This document shows, in pieces, positions 19,966-31,560 of a stretch of 64,000 nt of DNA (position 1 is the first letter of the stretch; every line of letters begins with the position of its first letter). Under the pieces are notes generated by a model that searched no databases, had not been told where the DNA came from, and worked only from the letters and a program-made list of their open reading frames with translations. Origin of the DNA: Isochrysis galbana. Taxonomy: Eukaryota; Haptophyta; Isochrysidales; Isochrysidaceae. The stretch lies in assembly GCA_018136815.1 (NCBI GenBank), contig CM030938.1, positions 3,600,248 through 3,664,247 of the forward strand, given 5' to 3'. Both the position numbers and the translations under genes were made by a program.

Positions 19966-21921
19966 TCATGGCCATACGTTGGAAGCACGGACGTGCATAC
20001 CTTCCTTCCTCCCGGGTGTGATACAACTTCGTTCCGGCTCAGCATCGTCCAACCCGAGTAGCCATGTGCGGTACCAAATTAGCGCATGGTCCGTGGGCAC
20101 AGTCTCGTGATACCTGCCCTCGCAAAAGATGGCATGAGCGTCGGCGGCGTAGCGGCCAACGCCGGGGAGCTCGGTCGGCTTGCTCCAGCCGCCATGAGCA
20201 AATGCAGTGGAGAACGCCACGATCGTCCTAGACCGTTGTCTATGCAAGCCAAGGGGCCGCAGAATGCCCTCAAGATCAGCGGGAGAGGCAACGGAGAGCG
20301 CCTGCGCATCTGGGTAGCGCTCCAATAGCCTCGTGAGCACGGGGTCGACCTGACGCCGTGATGTTTGGTTGAGCAGCACACAGCATAGCAAGAGCACCCA
20401 TGGCCGGTCCCAAAATAGCTCCTCAAGGAGCCCAAACGGTGAGTGGGGCGGACGCCATGCTATGACGCGCGACGGACGGGAGAAACTCGACCAGGGAGGC
20501 GATCCAGCATGAGGGGACATGCACATAGCAGTGGATCTTGACTCGCCGATGGTTTCGCTTGAATTGGTCGACGAGCACTGCGTCCCCATATGAAAGGGAC
20601 TTGTTTGAGATGTCGCACTACGAAACACAGCAACTTCTCGAGCAATTTTGAGTTCGCTGGCACCCCTGTCCAGAATGTGCACCCGGGTGGACGCGTCATC
20701 GATGGTAGCTGTGTTTGCAATAGTCGGCGCGGCCGCAGGCACACTGGAAGCCGTTCCCATGGCGGGAGGCTGCGCTACGGCATTGATGATTTGAGGCGCA
20801 AAGTAGCGGGAAACTACGCGTTTGGGCACTCCAGCCGCCAGCCCTCCGGCAGAAAGGCCTGCTTGCCGAATGTGCAGAGCACCAGGTGAGCAAAGTGCGC
20901 TCGAACCTGCCAATTCATCATCGGGGCTCGCCGCGGAGCGCGTAAGGAATGCATCCGGCGGGGAGGATCTCTCGTCACATGCTTGTTGAGGCAAATCACC
21001 CCTCAAAGCCTTCAAGGCGGAGCGCACCGATGAATAGCGCTCACCCGCAGGAGAGATGTACACCCACTCTCTCCCTCGTGCCGACCGATGACGCCCTGTT
21101 GCTGTCCTCGTCTTTTGTGGCGAGCGCGAGCGTTTACGCGCAGTCCGTTGTGCCATCTGAATGCCGGCATCGGACGCAGCAGGTGGAGAGCATGCGCAGG
21201 TTGAAGTGCTGCGTTCCTCAGTTTCAACTCTGCCGTGTCGACCACGGCGGACCGCCACTTGCGGCGAGTCTGGCATGACGGCAGCCGGGAGGTATAGGTT
21301 GGGCACCCGCTCTGCCCGCCACCCATTGAGTCCACCCGCAACGCCCGCCCCGTCAGCTGCTGCACGAAGCATGCACAGCCGACGGAACGGCTCGTAGGCG
21401 TCATAGTAGCAACCATGCGCGCACAAGTGCCGAGACCCACAACATGCCAGTAGCTCGCACCGTTCCAGTACCCTAGTTAGACCAGGCGAAGTGCTCCCGC
21501 TTTCACTGTCGCCTGACGCCCCGTCGCCGCCCTCGGCGATCTGACCCACGCTCTCCTTGCCAATGCCCAGCTGCCTGCAAAGCACACTAGCGTGCCGACG
21601 GCTCTCGGCAAGCGAGGCTCGGAGCGGGATAAGGAGGGGCGAGCGCTCGGCCAGACGGCATGAAATATTGATCAGCAGCCGATGCAGCGTCGCGCGCAGC
21701 TCACGCAGAGCCCCTACCACCTCCTCGTCCGCTGGTGGTGGCAAGGCGCCAAGCTGTGCCGAGCGCGTGGTGGCTGAGAGCGCTCCTTCGATAGCGCGCA
21801 GTAGCGCGGCGGCGTCGTCGCGCTGCGCGTTGTAAGCGCCTCGGCGGAGTGCTGAGCGGCGGAAGTGCCCGAGCGCGACGGCCACCGAGCTCGCCGCGCC
21901 CACCTTTTCCTCCTCCGCCAT
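19966..21921 (-). CDS. MBD4: MBD4-like DNA glycosylase (HhH-GPD)
   Basis: Minus-strand single exon, 651 aa. Residues 493-625 match the MBD4 glycosylase that removes T or U opposite G: SPFGLLEELFWDRPW, VLLNQTSRRQVDPVL, EGILRPLGLHRQRSRTI, the hairpin ELPGVGRYAADA, and the catalytic loop VPTDHAL with Asp611. A segment at about 286-306 (WVYISPAGERYSSVRSAL) resembles the C-terminal half of a methyl-CpG-binding domain, a suggestive but incomplete match. A SRYF motif lies at 371-374. The N-terminal 170 residues are Ala/Arg-rich with a Cys/His-rich patch (CCGSRHLCAHGC). Nuclear base-excision repair is expected. The gene is divergent from the P5A ATPase, sharing a 647-bp intergenic region. Confidence 0.85.
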   Translation of the reverse strand: MAEEEKVGAASSVAVALGHFRRSALRRGAYNAQRDDAAALLRAIEGALSATTRSAQLGALPPPADEEVVGALRELRATLHRLLINISCRLAERSPLLIPLRASLAESRRHASVLCRQLGIGKESVGQIAEGGDGASGDSESGSTSPGLTRVLERCELLACCGSRHLCAHGCYYDAYEPFRRLCMLRAAADGAGVAGGLNGWRAERVPNLYLPAAVMPDSPQVAVRRGRHGRVETEERSTSTCACSPPAASDAGIQMAQRTARKRSRSPQKTRTATGRHRSARGREWVYISPAGERYSSVRSALKALRGDLPQQACDERSSPPDAFLTRSAASPDDELAGSSALCSPGALHIRQAGLSAGGLAAGVPKRVVSRYFAPQIINAVAQPPAMGTASSVPAAAPTIANTATIDDASTRVHILDRGASELKIAREVAVFRSATSQTSPFHMGTQCSSTNSSETIGESRSTAMCMSPHAGSPPWSSFSRPSRVIAWRPPHSPFGLLEELFWDRPWVLLLCCVLLNQTSRRQVDPVLTRLLERYPDAQALSVASPADLEGILRPLGLHRQRSRTIVAFSTAFAHGGWSKPTELPGVGRYAADAHAIFCEGRYHETVPTDHALIWYRTWLLGLDDAEPERSCITPGRKEGMHVRASNVWP

Positions 21922-22414
21922 GAAGACAGAGAGAGAGCAGCAAGATGGTGGGGCCGGGGGATGGTGGGGCCGGGGCTGGGGTTTGAGCTGCCGGTAGCTT
22001 GGAGAGAGGTTGAGGGATGGAGAAAGGGAAGGAGGGAGAGGGTTGAGAAGAGAGGGACGCAGCGAGCGAGCGAGCGAAAGAGGGAGGGAGAAAGGGAGAG
22101 ACGGCCGGGCGGAAAGGAAAGGGGAGAGCCAGCGATGGTGGGCCTTCGCTGCTCTCTCGCCAAGTCTCCCGCGAGTGAAGACGCGCGACGGATATTTTTG
22201 TACTTTGGGTTATATTTTCGTATTTTCACTACTCTACCTACTACCTACACTCTCTACTCCACAGAGCTAAATACATAATAAAAGAATAGCATATAACAGC
22301 ATATATGTCTCCTTCGTCGCGGGAGGGGGGGAGTGTGGGGAGGCCGTCGCGCCAAGTCGCCGTGTCGCCTCGCTCCGCCGCGCGCTCCCTTGCCCAGCTC
22401 CTATCCCTTCTCGT

Positions 22415-22450
<36 letters not shown>

Positions 22451-22568
22451 GTCCTGCGCTCTACCATCCCCCTTCCCCGTCCTTCCTTCCAGCAGAGCCA
22501 AGGGAAACCAGGCCACAGAACACGCGGCCTCGCCCACCTCCCTCCCTTTCCTCTCACCCTCTTTCTTG
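21922..22568. promoter_or_regulatory. Shared upstream region of MBD4 and the P5A ATPase
   Basis: Both flanking genes start outward from here. Each side has a pyrimidine-rich leader on its own sense strand: purine on plus at 21930-22130, and CT repeats on plus at 22408-22450. The centre (22190-22300) is AT-rich. Confidence 0.45.
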
Positions 22569-25500
22569 ATGGCTGTCGGCTCGACGCTGCGAGTCGAGGG
22601 CGACGAGAGTGATGACCTGCCGCTCGAGAGCGCAAGCTTTTTCGCGGCACGCCCGACGCTAGCGCGGCTCGACCTAGCGCCATTCCTAGTCGCGTATCTA
22701 TTCGCCTTTGGCACGTATGCCTTCGTGCCAGAGCTCGAGGTGGCCACAATCGTTGCCACACCGTGCGTGGTGCTGTTGCACATCCTTACCTTCCTCGTCT
22801 CCCACTGGAGCGTGGGCGTGCGCTGCGCGACGCAGCTTTCATCATGCACACCCGACAGTGCCACGCTCGTCTGCGTGACTGCTGTTTCGGGTGCGAGGAC
22901 CATGTGTGACCTCGAGCAAGAGCCAGCTGGCGAGGGCGCTGACCCATCAGCTTCACTGTCTCTATTCTTTATCTACCACAAGAGCAAGTACTTCGTCGTG
23001 CGGCCTAAGTTATCGGACGGCTCCGATGCCATATGCCGCAAGTTGCGCATGCCGTCGGACGAGCCCTTCTCGTTCTACTTTACCACCAAAGGGCTCTCGA
23101 ACACTCGTGCTGTGAGCGAGGCCCGGGCGCGGTACGGAAGGAATGACTTCTCAATACCGAGGCCCAACTTTTCCGAGCTCCTAAAGGAGCACGCCCTCGC
23201 CCCATTCTTTGTGTTCCAAATGCTCTGCGTCCTTCTTTTGTGCCTGGACGATTACTGGTGCGCGCCGCCCATACCTGCTTGCCGACCATCGACGGCCTTG
23301 CTGGCTTTGCTTTGGGTGTCCTCACTCCCGAATCACTTGCAGGTACTACTCGGTCTTCACGCTTGTCATGCTCGTGCTGTTTGAGTGCACCGTCATCAAA
23401 TCACGCCTGCGCAACATCGACGAATTGCGCGAGCTTGCGACACCCGCCTCCCTGGTCACTGTGTTCCGATCCAATAGCTGGGTTCAGCTTTCTTCGGAGG
23501 AGCTGCTTCCTGGCGACCTCTTGTCTCTCGCCCGCACTCCCGCGAGCAGGCTTTACGGCGCGCCAATCGAGACCATTGTTCCTGCCGATGTGGTCATGAT
23601 CCATGGCTCTGTTGCGATTAACGAGTCGGCACTCACTGGCGAGTCAACGCCACAGCTCAAACAGCCCCTCGCCTCCCTCGGTGTTGATGCCTCGACGCGT
23701 CTCCATTTGGGCACTCATCGCGCGAGCGTGGTTCTGGGGGGTACCAAACTACTACAGCACACAAGCGGAGACCAGCCGAAAGCAATGCAGCCGCCAGGCG
23801 GCGGTGCTGTCGGCGTCGTCGTTAAGACCGGCTTTTATTCGTCCCAGGTATGCCCGAGCGGAGATTGGGCCCTCCCGAATATGCTCTGCGCCCAGGCACC
23901 AGTTGACTGACACGCCATCCTTGTCGATCAATTGGTAGGGTAAGCTGATGCGCACGATTCTCTTCGCGAGTGAGCGCGTCACGGGCTCCGACCGCGAGAC
24001 TCTCGTATTCATACTTTTCCTCTTCGTGTTCGCGCTTGCAGCAGCGAGCTATGTGCTGCATGAAGGCCTTGCCGACCCGTCGCGCTCGCGGTACAAGCTG
24101 GTGCTCCATTGCCTCATGATCATCACATCGGTCGTGCCGCCCGAATTGCCCATGGAGCTCTCTCTGGCGGTGAACAACTCGCTGTTGGCATTGCACAGGT
24201 ACGCCAACCATGGTCACAGCCCAAAGCGCTGTATCCGGGCCCGATGTGGTCTTAGCCTTGAGCGACAGCAAGTCCCTTCCACTCACCGATCTCGCCCACA
24301 TGTTTAGGCACGATATCTTCTGTACCGAACCTTTCCGTATCCCTTTGGCGGGCAAGCTCTCCCTCTGCTGCTTCGATAAGACAGGGACGTTGACTTCCGA
24401 TGACCTTGTCGTCCAGGGAGTTGCAGCAGTGCCTGTCGACAATAAGGCGACTGTGGGCGCGGGCGACAAACCCGACAGTCATAGTGAAGGAAATGTGGCA
24501 GCGGAGGCAGCGACAGGACCTGTCGACGCTGAGCTGACGTCGCCACTCGATTTGCCGGGAGCCAGTGTGGCTGTCCTCGCCGGCTGCCATCAGCTCATGG
24601 TCATTGACAACGAACTCCTAGGAGACCCGATGGACAAGGCGGCACTAGGCGCCGTCGGCTGGGGCTATGCGGCTGACGGCTTGTGCATTAGTCGCGCTCC
24701 CGGCCGGCGCGGAGCTCTGCGCATTTTGCAGCGCTATCCTTTCTCCTCCGAGCTCAAACGCTCAAGCACAGTCGCCATCGTAGACTCGGTGGATGGCGCA
24801 CCGCCGCCGCCTGCCTTGCGGCTTCGCGCTCTTTGCAAGGGTGCTCCCGAGGCCCTTCGCCCACTGTTGAAGAAGGTGCCAGAAGGATACGACGACGCCT
24901 TCGCCCACCATGCGAGCCAAGGAAAGCGGGTGCTGGCTCTTGCCTGGCGGCCGCTTCCCGATGTAGACGTGGCGGGAGCGCGGAGCCTTGCGCGGAGCGA
25001 TGTTGAACGCGACCTATTCTTTGCCGGATTTCTGGTGCTGCATTGTCCGGCAAAGCCCGAGTCGGCGGGAGTCCTTGCCGCCCTTGCGAGCGCATCGCAT
25101 GACCTTCAAATGATCACCGGCGACCAGCTGCTGACGGCATGCCATGCTGCCACGCAGCTCGGGCTCATCAAGAAGCCGCCTCTCATGCTCACTCTCGCTG
25201 ACCCTGAGCAATGCTCGGTCGCAAGTACTTCCCAACTTCCTCCCACGCTGTGCTGGCGCTTACCACGTTCAGACTCGTCAGCACATGGTGTCCTGCCGGT
25301 ACTGCCTTCTTTTGAGCCTAGTGCTGCCGCATTCAAAATGCTTGCCACCCGGTACGCGTTGTGCACCGATGGCGACGCCTTCGACAAGCTGTACGAGATC
25401 GGCGCGCATGCCGCCGCGCTTCAACATTTATCGGTGCTTGCTCGAATGGCGCCGCAGCAGAAGGAGCTTGCGTTGCTGACGCTGAAACAGGCGGGAATAC

Positions 25501-27373
25501 ATGCTCTCATGTGCGGTGACGGCACGAACGACGTAGGTAAGCAGGCTGACACCACCTGCTGTCACTCCAAGGGGGTCCGATTCGCACAATCGCAGCCCGG
25601 TGGTCCTCCCATGGCCGACATGCGTGCGTCATTGGCCGTGAGAGGTCGTAAAAAGGAGTTGTCGAACTCCCCCCCTCCCCCACCGCGCGCGACACTTGCT
25701 GCGTTTCAAAACCGACCCTTCTTGCAATTTCATCGCGCTCCATCGCAATCTCTCTTTGTGCAGGTGCTCTCAAGCGATCAGATGTCGGCGTCGCCCTAGT
25801 CAATGCCTCTTTTGTAGCCCCTCCGCCACCAGCAGCACGTTCTGAGGCAGAGGAGGATGTTGGGGCAACGCATTCCGGCCTGCGCCAGCGCAAGGGCAGG
25901 GCTGCTTCAAGTAATGCCCCGACGAAACCTAAGGAAAGGGTGCTTGGGGTTGAAACGGAGATGCCGCGGATGAAGCTCGGCGACGCCTCCATCGCTGCGG
26001 CGTTTACAGCTCGCTCGGCCTCCGTTGGGGCCTGCGTTGACATCATCACTCAAGGCAGGTGTACCCTCGTCACGACTTTGCAGGTGGGTGAATAGGCGAG
26101 TTATCTACTTAGAGGCGCGTCGCTGATCGCGCCCTCTTGCTTTGTGACATCAGATGTGCAAGATCCTTGCGTTAAATTGTCTCGTGTCCGCCTTCTCCCT
26201 CTCCGTCTTACACCTCAAGGTGTGCCCCTTGTAACTACGCTCTCCAGCGTATTCAAGCGTCTGCACCTTTTCCTCGTGCCTAAAGTACAACGTCCATCGG
26301 AGCGCTCTATGTCTGGTTGGAGTATGAGCACTTTCGTAAATGTTCTTTGCCATTGCCCTTGGACAGGGCGTGCGCATGGGAGATACTCAGGCAACTGCTA
26401 CGGCACTGAGCACCGCCGTCTTCTTCTTGTTCCTATCTTCTTCACGTCCTCTTCCGCGTCTTTCCCCACGGCGTCCTCCATCGTCAGTGCTCTCGCCTTA
26501 CATGTTCGCGTCAATCATCACACAGGTACGTGCGCATAATTCGCGTGTGCGTCGAGAATGACTGCCTGATTATGCACAGGGCGAGTCCATGATTAGTTGC
26601 GATCACTCCTCAACGCTTACGTCATTAACACGCCATGGAACGATCGTCGCCGCTTCATGCGCGCCGCCTCATCGGCATGCCACCAATTCCATTACAATGC
26701 TGCAGGTTGCGGTACACCTGTGGGTACTCGTAAGGGCCACCTCGCTGGGCGATCTGCATGGACCTGCTGAGCTCGCCGAGCCCGACGGCGACTTTGAGCC
26801 CAACGCAACAAATACCATTGTTTGGATGGTACCCCCCTCCTCCCCCATCCCCTCCTACCCGATCCCCGCAAATGGCTATCGATGTGCGTGCACATGAGCA
26901 GCTCATGTTGATTTCGCATGGTGTGCGGACAACGCACATGACTTTCCCAACGCCGCCCACACCGGTAGGCCTCGTCTGGAATGCTTGTCACCACCTTTGT
27001 CGTCAATTACAAGGGCCGCCCATACATGGAAGGGCTTACCTCCAACAAAGGCTTCGCCGGAGCACTTGCTGCCGCCGCCGTTCTCGTTTGGGCCCTGGCA
27101 GCTGGCGCTCTTCCTAGTTTGGAAGCCTACTTGGAGTTGGTCCGCTTGGAAGATTTGACGCTTCGCTCCGAATTGCAAGTGCTCCTCGCCGCCGACTTTG
27201 CCATTTGTTGGTTGTCGGAGCGAGCCATTTCTCATGTATTCCGATACTGAATCACACATGTACTTCATGGATTGGTGTGCCGGTCTTTCAAGTCCATCAA
27301 GCTTCCCGAAATGCCAAAGAGTCGCCCCGGCCAGAAGCTGACACCGTCACAAGCCCTACTTCCAAGGGGCTAG
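22569..27373 (+). CDS. ATP13A1: P5A-type ATPase (ATP13A1/Spf1), ten exons
   Basis: ER membrane P5A pump that dislocates misinserted transmembrane helices, about 1232 aa by this model. Proposed exons: 22569-23257, 23343-23847, 23939-24198, 24308-25536, 25764-26083, 26154-26219, 26367-26525, 26706-26828, 26969-27235 and 27293-27373. All introns are GT-AG and every phase closes. Motifs in order: [11 protein letters not shown] and [24 protein letters not shown]; the P5A hallmark [13 protein letters not shown]; the phosphorylation site [84 protein letters not shown]. The last intron is the least certain: reading through it would end the protein at 27250. The start at 22569 follows a long CT leader. 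Confidence 0.9.
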
Positions 27374-28258
27374 GAAGCAGCGCACGCTAAGACACGCTAC
27401 GAACGCATGTTTGCTGCTAGAGGCTAGACTGTTCTGAAGCGCCCTTTGTGATCATATAACATCAACTATGAGTAAACTGATAGAGTCATGGAGCGCGCGC
27501 CGCCTCCCTCCACCGCTGCCGCTGCCCTCGCCGCGCTAGACGAAGTAGTGAGTACTGATGGACACTCCCACGTCGCCGAAGCGACCGCGCCAAGACGACC
27601 CACCCACATAGCACTATAGCACTGCGCAGAGCCGCTCCTCTGTGCGCGGATGCACGTCAGCGGCAAAAGGGGCCATTACCACCATGTTAACACCTTGCGG
27701 CAAAATTGCTACATAGACTGTTAGTGTTAGTGCCCGAGGCACTAACACTATCAGGGTGGTAGTGCGTAGTACGTAGTGCGTAGTGCCAAATGCTTGGGTG
27801 TTTGGCGGTGTTAACTGGTTAACACTCTAAATGGTAACTGATTCACAGCCCTATTTGTCACTTCTTGACATTGTCGATGCCATTGTGCACTTTGCGCTCG
27901 TTCCGAGATCATAAAATGTGGTTTATGATCTCCGGCTGAGGCTCGTTACGAGGGTTAGGGTTAGTTGCCGCAAGGCAGGTTGGAGGTTGGGAGGAAAGAG
28001 GTAGGGAACGGGAACGGGCGTGGCTGCAAAGTAGAGGACCAATGCCATGTGTCGGGCGAGGATATTCAAACGTTTCCCCCCACCTTTTGGGCGGCGGCGA
28101 TTCAACTCTTTCCCACCTTTAGGGGTGGTGGTAAATGAACGCATTTCTCCGAGATCTAGATTATTCGCAGCATCAACATGGTATGGATACAGGGGCACCA
28201 CAGGTTTACACACACACAAGACGGCGACAAACATAGCGTAGGGCTGATGCCCGCAGTA
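27374..28258. other. Intergenic, with a perfect hairpin and a short telomere-like repeat
   Basis: A 13-bp perfect inverted repeat (tagtgttagtgcc / ggcactaacacta) with a 3-nt loop lies at 27722-27750. Two TTAGGG-type units occur at about 27952-27964. A 45-codon open frame at 27488 is not convincing as a gene. Confidence 0.5.
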
Positions 28259-28956
28259 TCATACACCTATAATTGAACAAGCGCAGGCAACAATGACACC
28301 TCCAACTCCGAACAACCAGAGCTGCACAATTTTGCGGCCTCGCTGATGCTCGACAATGCTGTCTCATGTCTTACCGTTGTTCCCTGTACCCTCTCCGCGT
28401 TCGAGTGCACTTGCAAGCTCATGAACAGCACGCTCCCGCTCGTAACTCAGGTCAGGTGGATTGTTCTCGGCGATACGCGAGGCTTCCTTTAAGGATACAT
28501 ACGTGGCAATGGTGTGATGCTCTTTGAACTCTGCACTCCTTGCGATGAGCCGGCCTTCAAGAGACTTGAAGAGGTTGGCAGAGGAGTTATCAAGATTTGC
28601 CAGGGACTGGCGGTAGACCTCATCAACTTTATTCACCACAGGTTGCTCCCATCTGAGATCATTCACAAGCACGGGAACACTCCGCTCAAGAGTTGTGCAG
28701 TATCAATGGCGCCGCGATCAATGAATGGGATGTCACAAGCAGGTGTTGCAGAGTTTGTGCAGACGAGCACAGAGCGAGCGCACTTGAGCGACACTTGCAT
28801 CATCTCCTCTTGTAGAGCCAGCTGTTTCCTTATAGTGCTGAAGAGCCCAAGGCGTTCCGCGAGTGGCGACTTGACGATGAAGGCGATGGCACGCTGCATC
28901 CTCGCCCACTCTCGCCGTCCCTGGCGCTCGCGCCTCGCACGGCAAGTCAGAATCAT
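28259..28956 (-). CDS. Unidentified protein, multi-exon, possible C-terminal membrane anchor
   Basis: I do not recognise this family. On the minus strand an open frame from the ATG at 28956 reads MILTCRARRERQ... and LFSTIRKQLALQEEMMQ. A second frame, beginning around 28690, encodes VPVLVNDLRWEQPVVNKVDE and SLKEASRIAENNPPDLSYER, which looks strongly coding and helical. The two need an intron or frameshift near 28690-28750. At its end the second frame meets a good donor (ACG|GTAAGA, 28370 region). Removing 36 nt would append GRKIVQLWLFGVGG and a hydrophobic tail ending at 28259; reading through ends at 28364. If the tail is real this is a tail-anchored protein. Exon boundaries are provisional. 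Confidence 0.4.
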
Positions 28957-30780
28957 GCACTGCGGGTCGAGTAGAGAGAGAACTCTAGTGCAGTACTATG
29001 TTAGAAATTGTAGTCTTGTAGAGCTTCTCGTCGGCTATCATCCCTGGCCACATACACCGGACGATTAATAAATGTTACAGATGCTCTTTCATCTGTCTCT
29101 TGCTCATTCTCCTGCTACTCTAGATACTGAGTTGGAAACGGGCTTTCCCTTTCCGCCATAATGCACCTCTGGTGCATTAGCATTAGGTCGCCTTCGATCG
29201 AAAGATGAAAGAGGACCCACACGCCACACGTTTTGGTGTGGGTAGTGTTGGATGCAAATGCAAAGCGGTTTCTTGTGCCTTACCTTCTGTGGGCGATGTG
29301 TTTGAAGTGTCCGTGTGTTTGAGGAGTTGAGGAGTGGCTGAGTATATATAGTTTAGTCTTTCAATACCGGAGCACCAGCTAGACAAAGATAAAGATGGGG
29401 TAAGTAACAGCTTATCAGCTCTCAAGGCTCAAGGTTATGGAGCTATCTATCACTAATATCAGCATTAAGGTGGTAAGCCCAGGTTAGAAACGGCCTTTTA
29501 CGGGCGCTCCCATGTCGGCCGCGGCGGAGGCACTGGCCTGCCGCCGGGGGCACCATGCTCCACAATGCACTGGGAGATTGCGGCCGGGCCGCGGTTGCGG
29601 GCAGATCTCGAGGGGGGGGGACATGTGTGATCGAGGGTGCGGCGCCGGCGACTGGAGCATTCGGCCGTGGGAGAGCCTTTCCTTCTCCCCCTCTGCTACG
29701 GCCAGCGTGGCGGCGCGGAGCGAGCGCAAGGCGGGTCTGGTGGCCATGGGCGCGGCCTCCCAGGCTGGGAGGTGGGGCAGATGGACCATAGGGGTGGAGG
29801 GGGCGGCTGCAGTGCGCTTGGGCACGCGCTCCTGGCCGCAGGAGTCACTCTCCGGCGGCTGCTGTGGCATGCGCGCGGCTAGCTCCAGGAGTGGGTTCGA
29901 CGTAGGGGGCCAGGGACTCGACGAATGTCTCTGGAATAGGCGGATCTCGCTGCAGCCTTCCAGGGGGCGATGATGGCAATCGTCCTGCAGGCTCAGGTCG
30001 GGCAGAACTGGCAGCGTGGGGCCGTGGCGGTCGACCGATGTGGGCGTCTCGTAAACCCCCGAGCAGGGGTGTAAGAGTGGCCATACGGCACGGGCTGTGG
30101 TTCGAAGTGTCAGGCTTTCAGCGCCTTGCGGTTTTCGCCATCCTCAGGACCCACACCGGGGCATGACTGCTCATATTTTTTTGGATTTTAACTCGACGTT
30201 TTTGGCCTCGAAAATCACCTCTGACCATTCGTTTCTTTTTCTTTATTTTTCTTTTTTGTAGAGAGTGGACTAACGTGTCAGGGTCATTGAGTTAAAATCT
30301 GAAAAAATTATGTTGGGACAGGACATGACCCTTCCCAAATGGCTGCCGAAGGGTTTGCCCCAATTCCGAACCGTTCCGGAGAACGAACGGGTCAAATCCG
30401 GGCACTCCTTACACGGTCAACCGGAGGATTAGCCGTGAAATTGGAGCTTGGCCCCGAAAAAGCGATGTGTGGGAGTGCAGGACATAGTCAACGTCCACAA
30501 AGGAACATGTGTATTCTTCCATTCACTACGACAATGCTATGTCACAGTACCACAACCACAACGCCTTCAGTGCACCCACCTCACTTAGTCAACAAATGCC
30601 ATGCGCGCGGCTTGCCCGGACTGGTGTCACAGCTATAATCCGAGATGTGCAAGTGATGTGCCACGAGGCTGTCGTCCACCTCATAATAAACGAGGTAGTT
30701 GGCACGCTCGCCAGTTTCCTCGTCGACTTCGTCGTCATTGTCCACCTCTTCATCCACCACACCCAGGCACCACCCCGCGC
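28957..30780. repeat. Gene-poor region with a LINE scrap and GC-rich repeats
   Basis: At 29285-29330 the block 'gatgtgtttgaagtgt' matches the LINE at 57.05 kb and 10.24 kb. From 29490 to 30090 the sequence is GC-rich and repeat-like. A fragment on the minus strand near 30640-30790 encodes an acidic stretch then NYLVYYEVDDSLVAHHL, protein-like but unassigned. Confidence 0.45.
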
Positions 30781-31560
30781 AGACAGGGGGCTCTGGGCTC
30801 TGGGCGGCTCCCAAGGCCAGCGTGGCGAGCGTGGGAGAGGCAGGGGGGGCCAGCCGCTGAGCGCTGAGCCCCAGCCTCCACTGCCCCCTGAGCTGCCCTT
30901 GCTAGCCCTCTGGGAGCCCCCAAAGGACCCCCTAGAGCAGCCCACACAAACGGCCTGCCCCGAACCCACACTCCGAACCAGGCCCACTGTAGCGCACCTC
31001 TTGGGCCGCACCCTTGATACCGAAGACAAAGGAATGATGGGGGGAAAGGGAGGAGGTGGAGTGAAGGGAAGAAAGGGCGGTGCCAGCGAGGAGGTAGGAT
31101 TACCTAGGTATAGTAGGTAGTAGGTGTTAGCCCAGTCTTTTGGGTCGTTCTCTTCTCGAGTTCGCGCCGGTCCCTCGCCGCTGTCTCAGTTGTCCGATGT
31201 CTTTTACCTGCGGACTTAAGCAAACTTTTGAATTTCTTACCTTTTTTGCTGTGTGTGTGCCGGTCCTTTTTTTGTCGCTTTTTGTGCCTTTCTTCGATTT
31301 CTTCGCTCTCAGGTCGTCGCGTGCCGCCTGCGCGCGCCATCGCGCCATGGCCTCCCTCTGGGGGGACCACCTGCCCAGCTGGACGGCTGGGCGGCTCATG
31401 GGGGCAGTGGAGGCTGGGGCTTCGCCCCTGGCCCTGCTTGCCCCCCCTGCCTCTTCCTCGCTCGCCCCGCCGGCCGCCGGCCTCGGGGGCTCGGGGGCCG
31501 TCCCAATCGTCTGTCAGACTGTGGCTTAGAGATGGAGGGGGGGAGTCAGTACGCTTTGGA
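30781..31560. repeat. Two copies of a dispersed GC-rich repeat, opposite orientations
   Basis: The 30790-30950 block (ggcgagcgtgggagaggcagg, then cagcctccactgccccctgagctg) matches 11.46-11.57 kb. The 31340-31530 block carries the inverse arrangement (cagtggaggctggggc, then cctgcctcttcctcgctcg). No gene seen. Confidence 0.55.

Noticed and set aside
27952-27964. TTAGGG units as a telomere or chromosome end
   Set aside because: Only about two units inside gene-bearing sequence.
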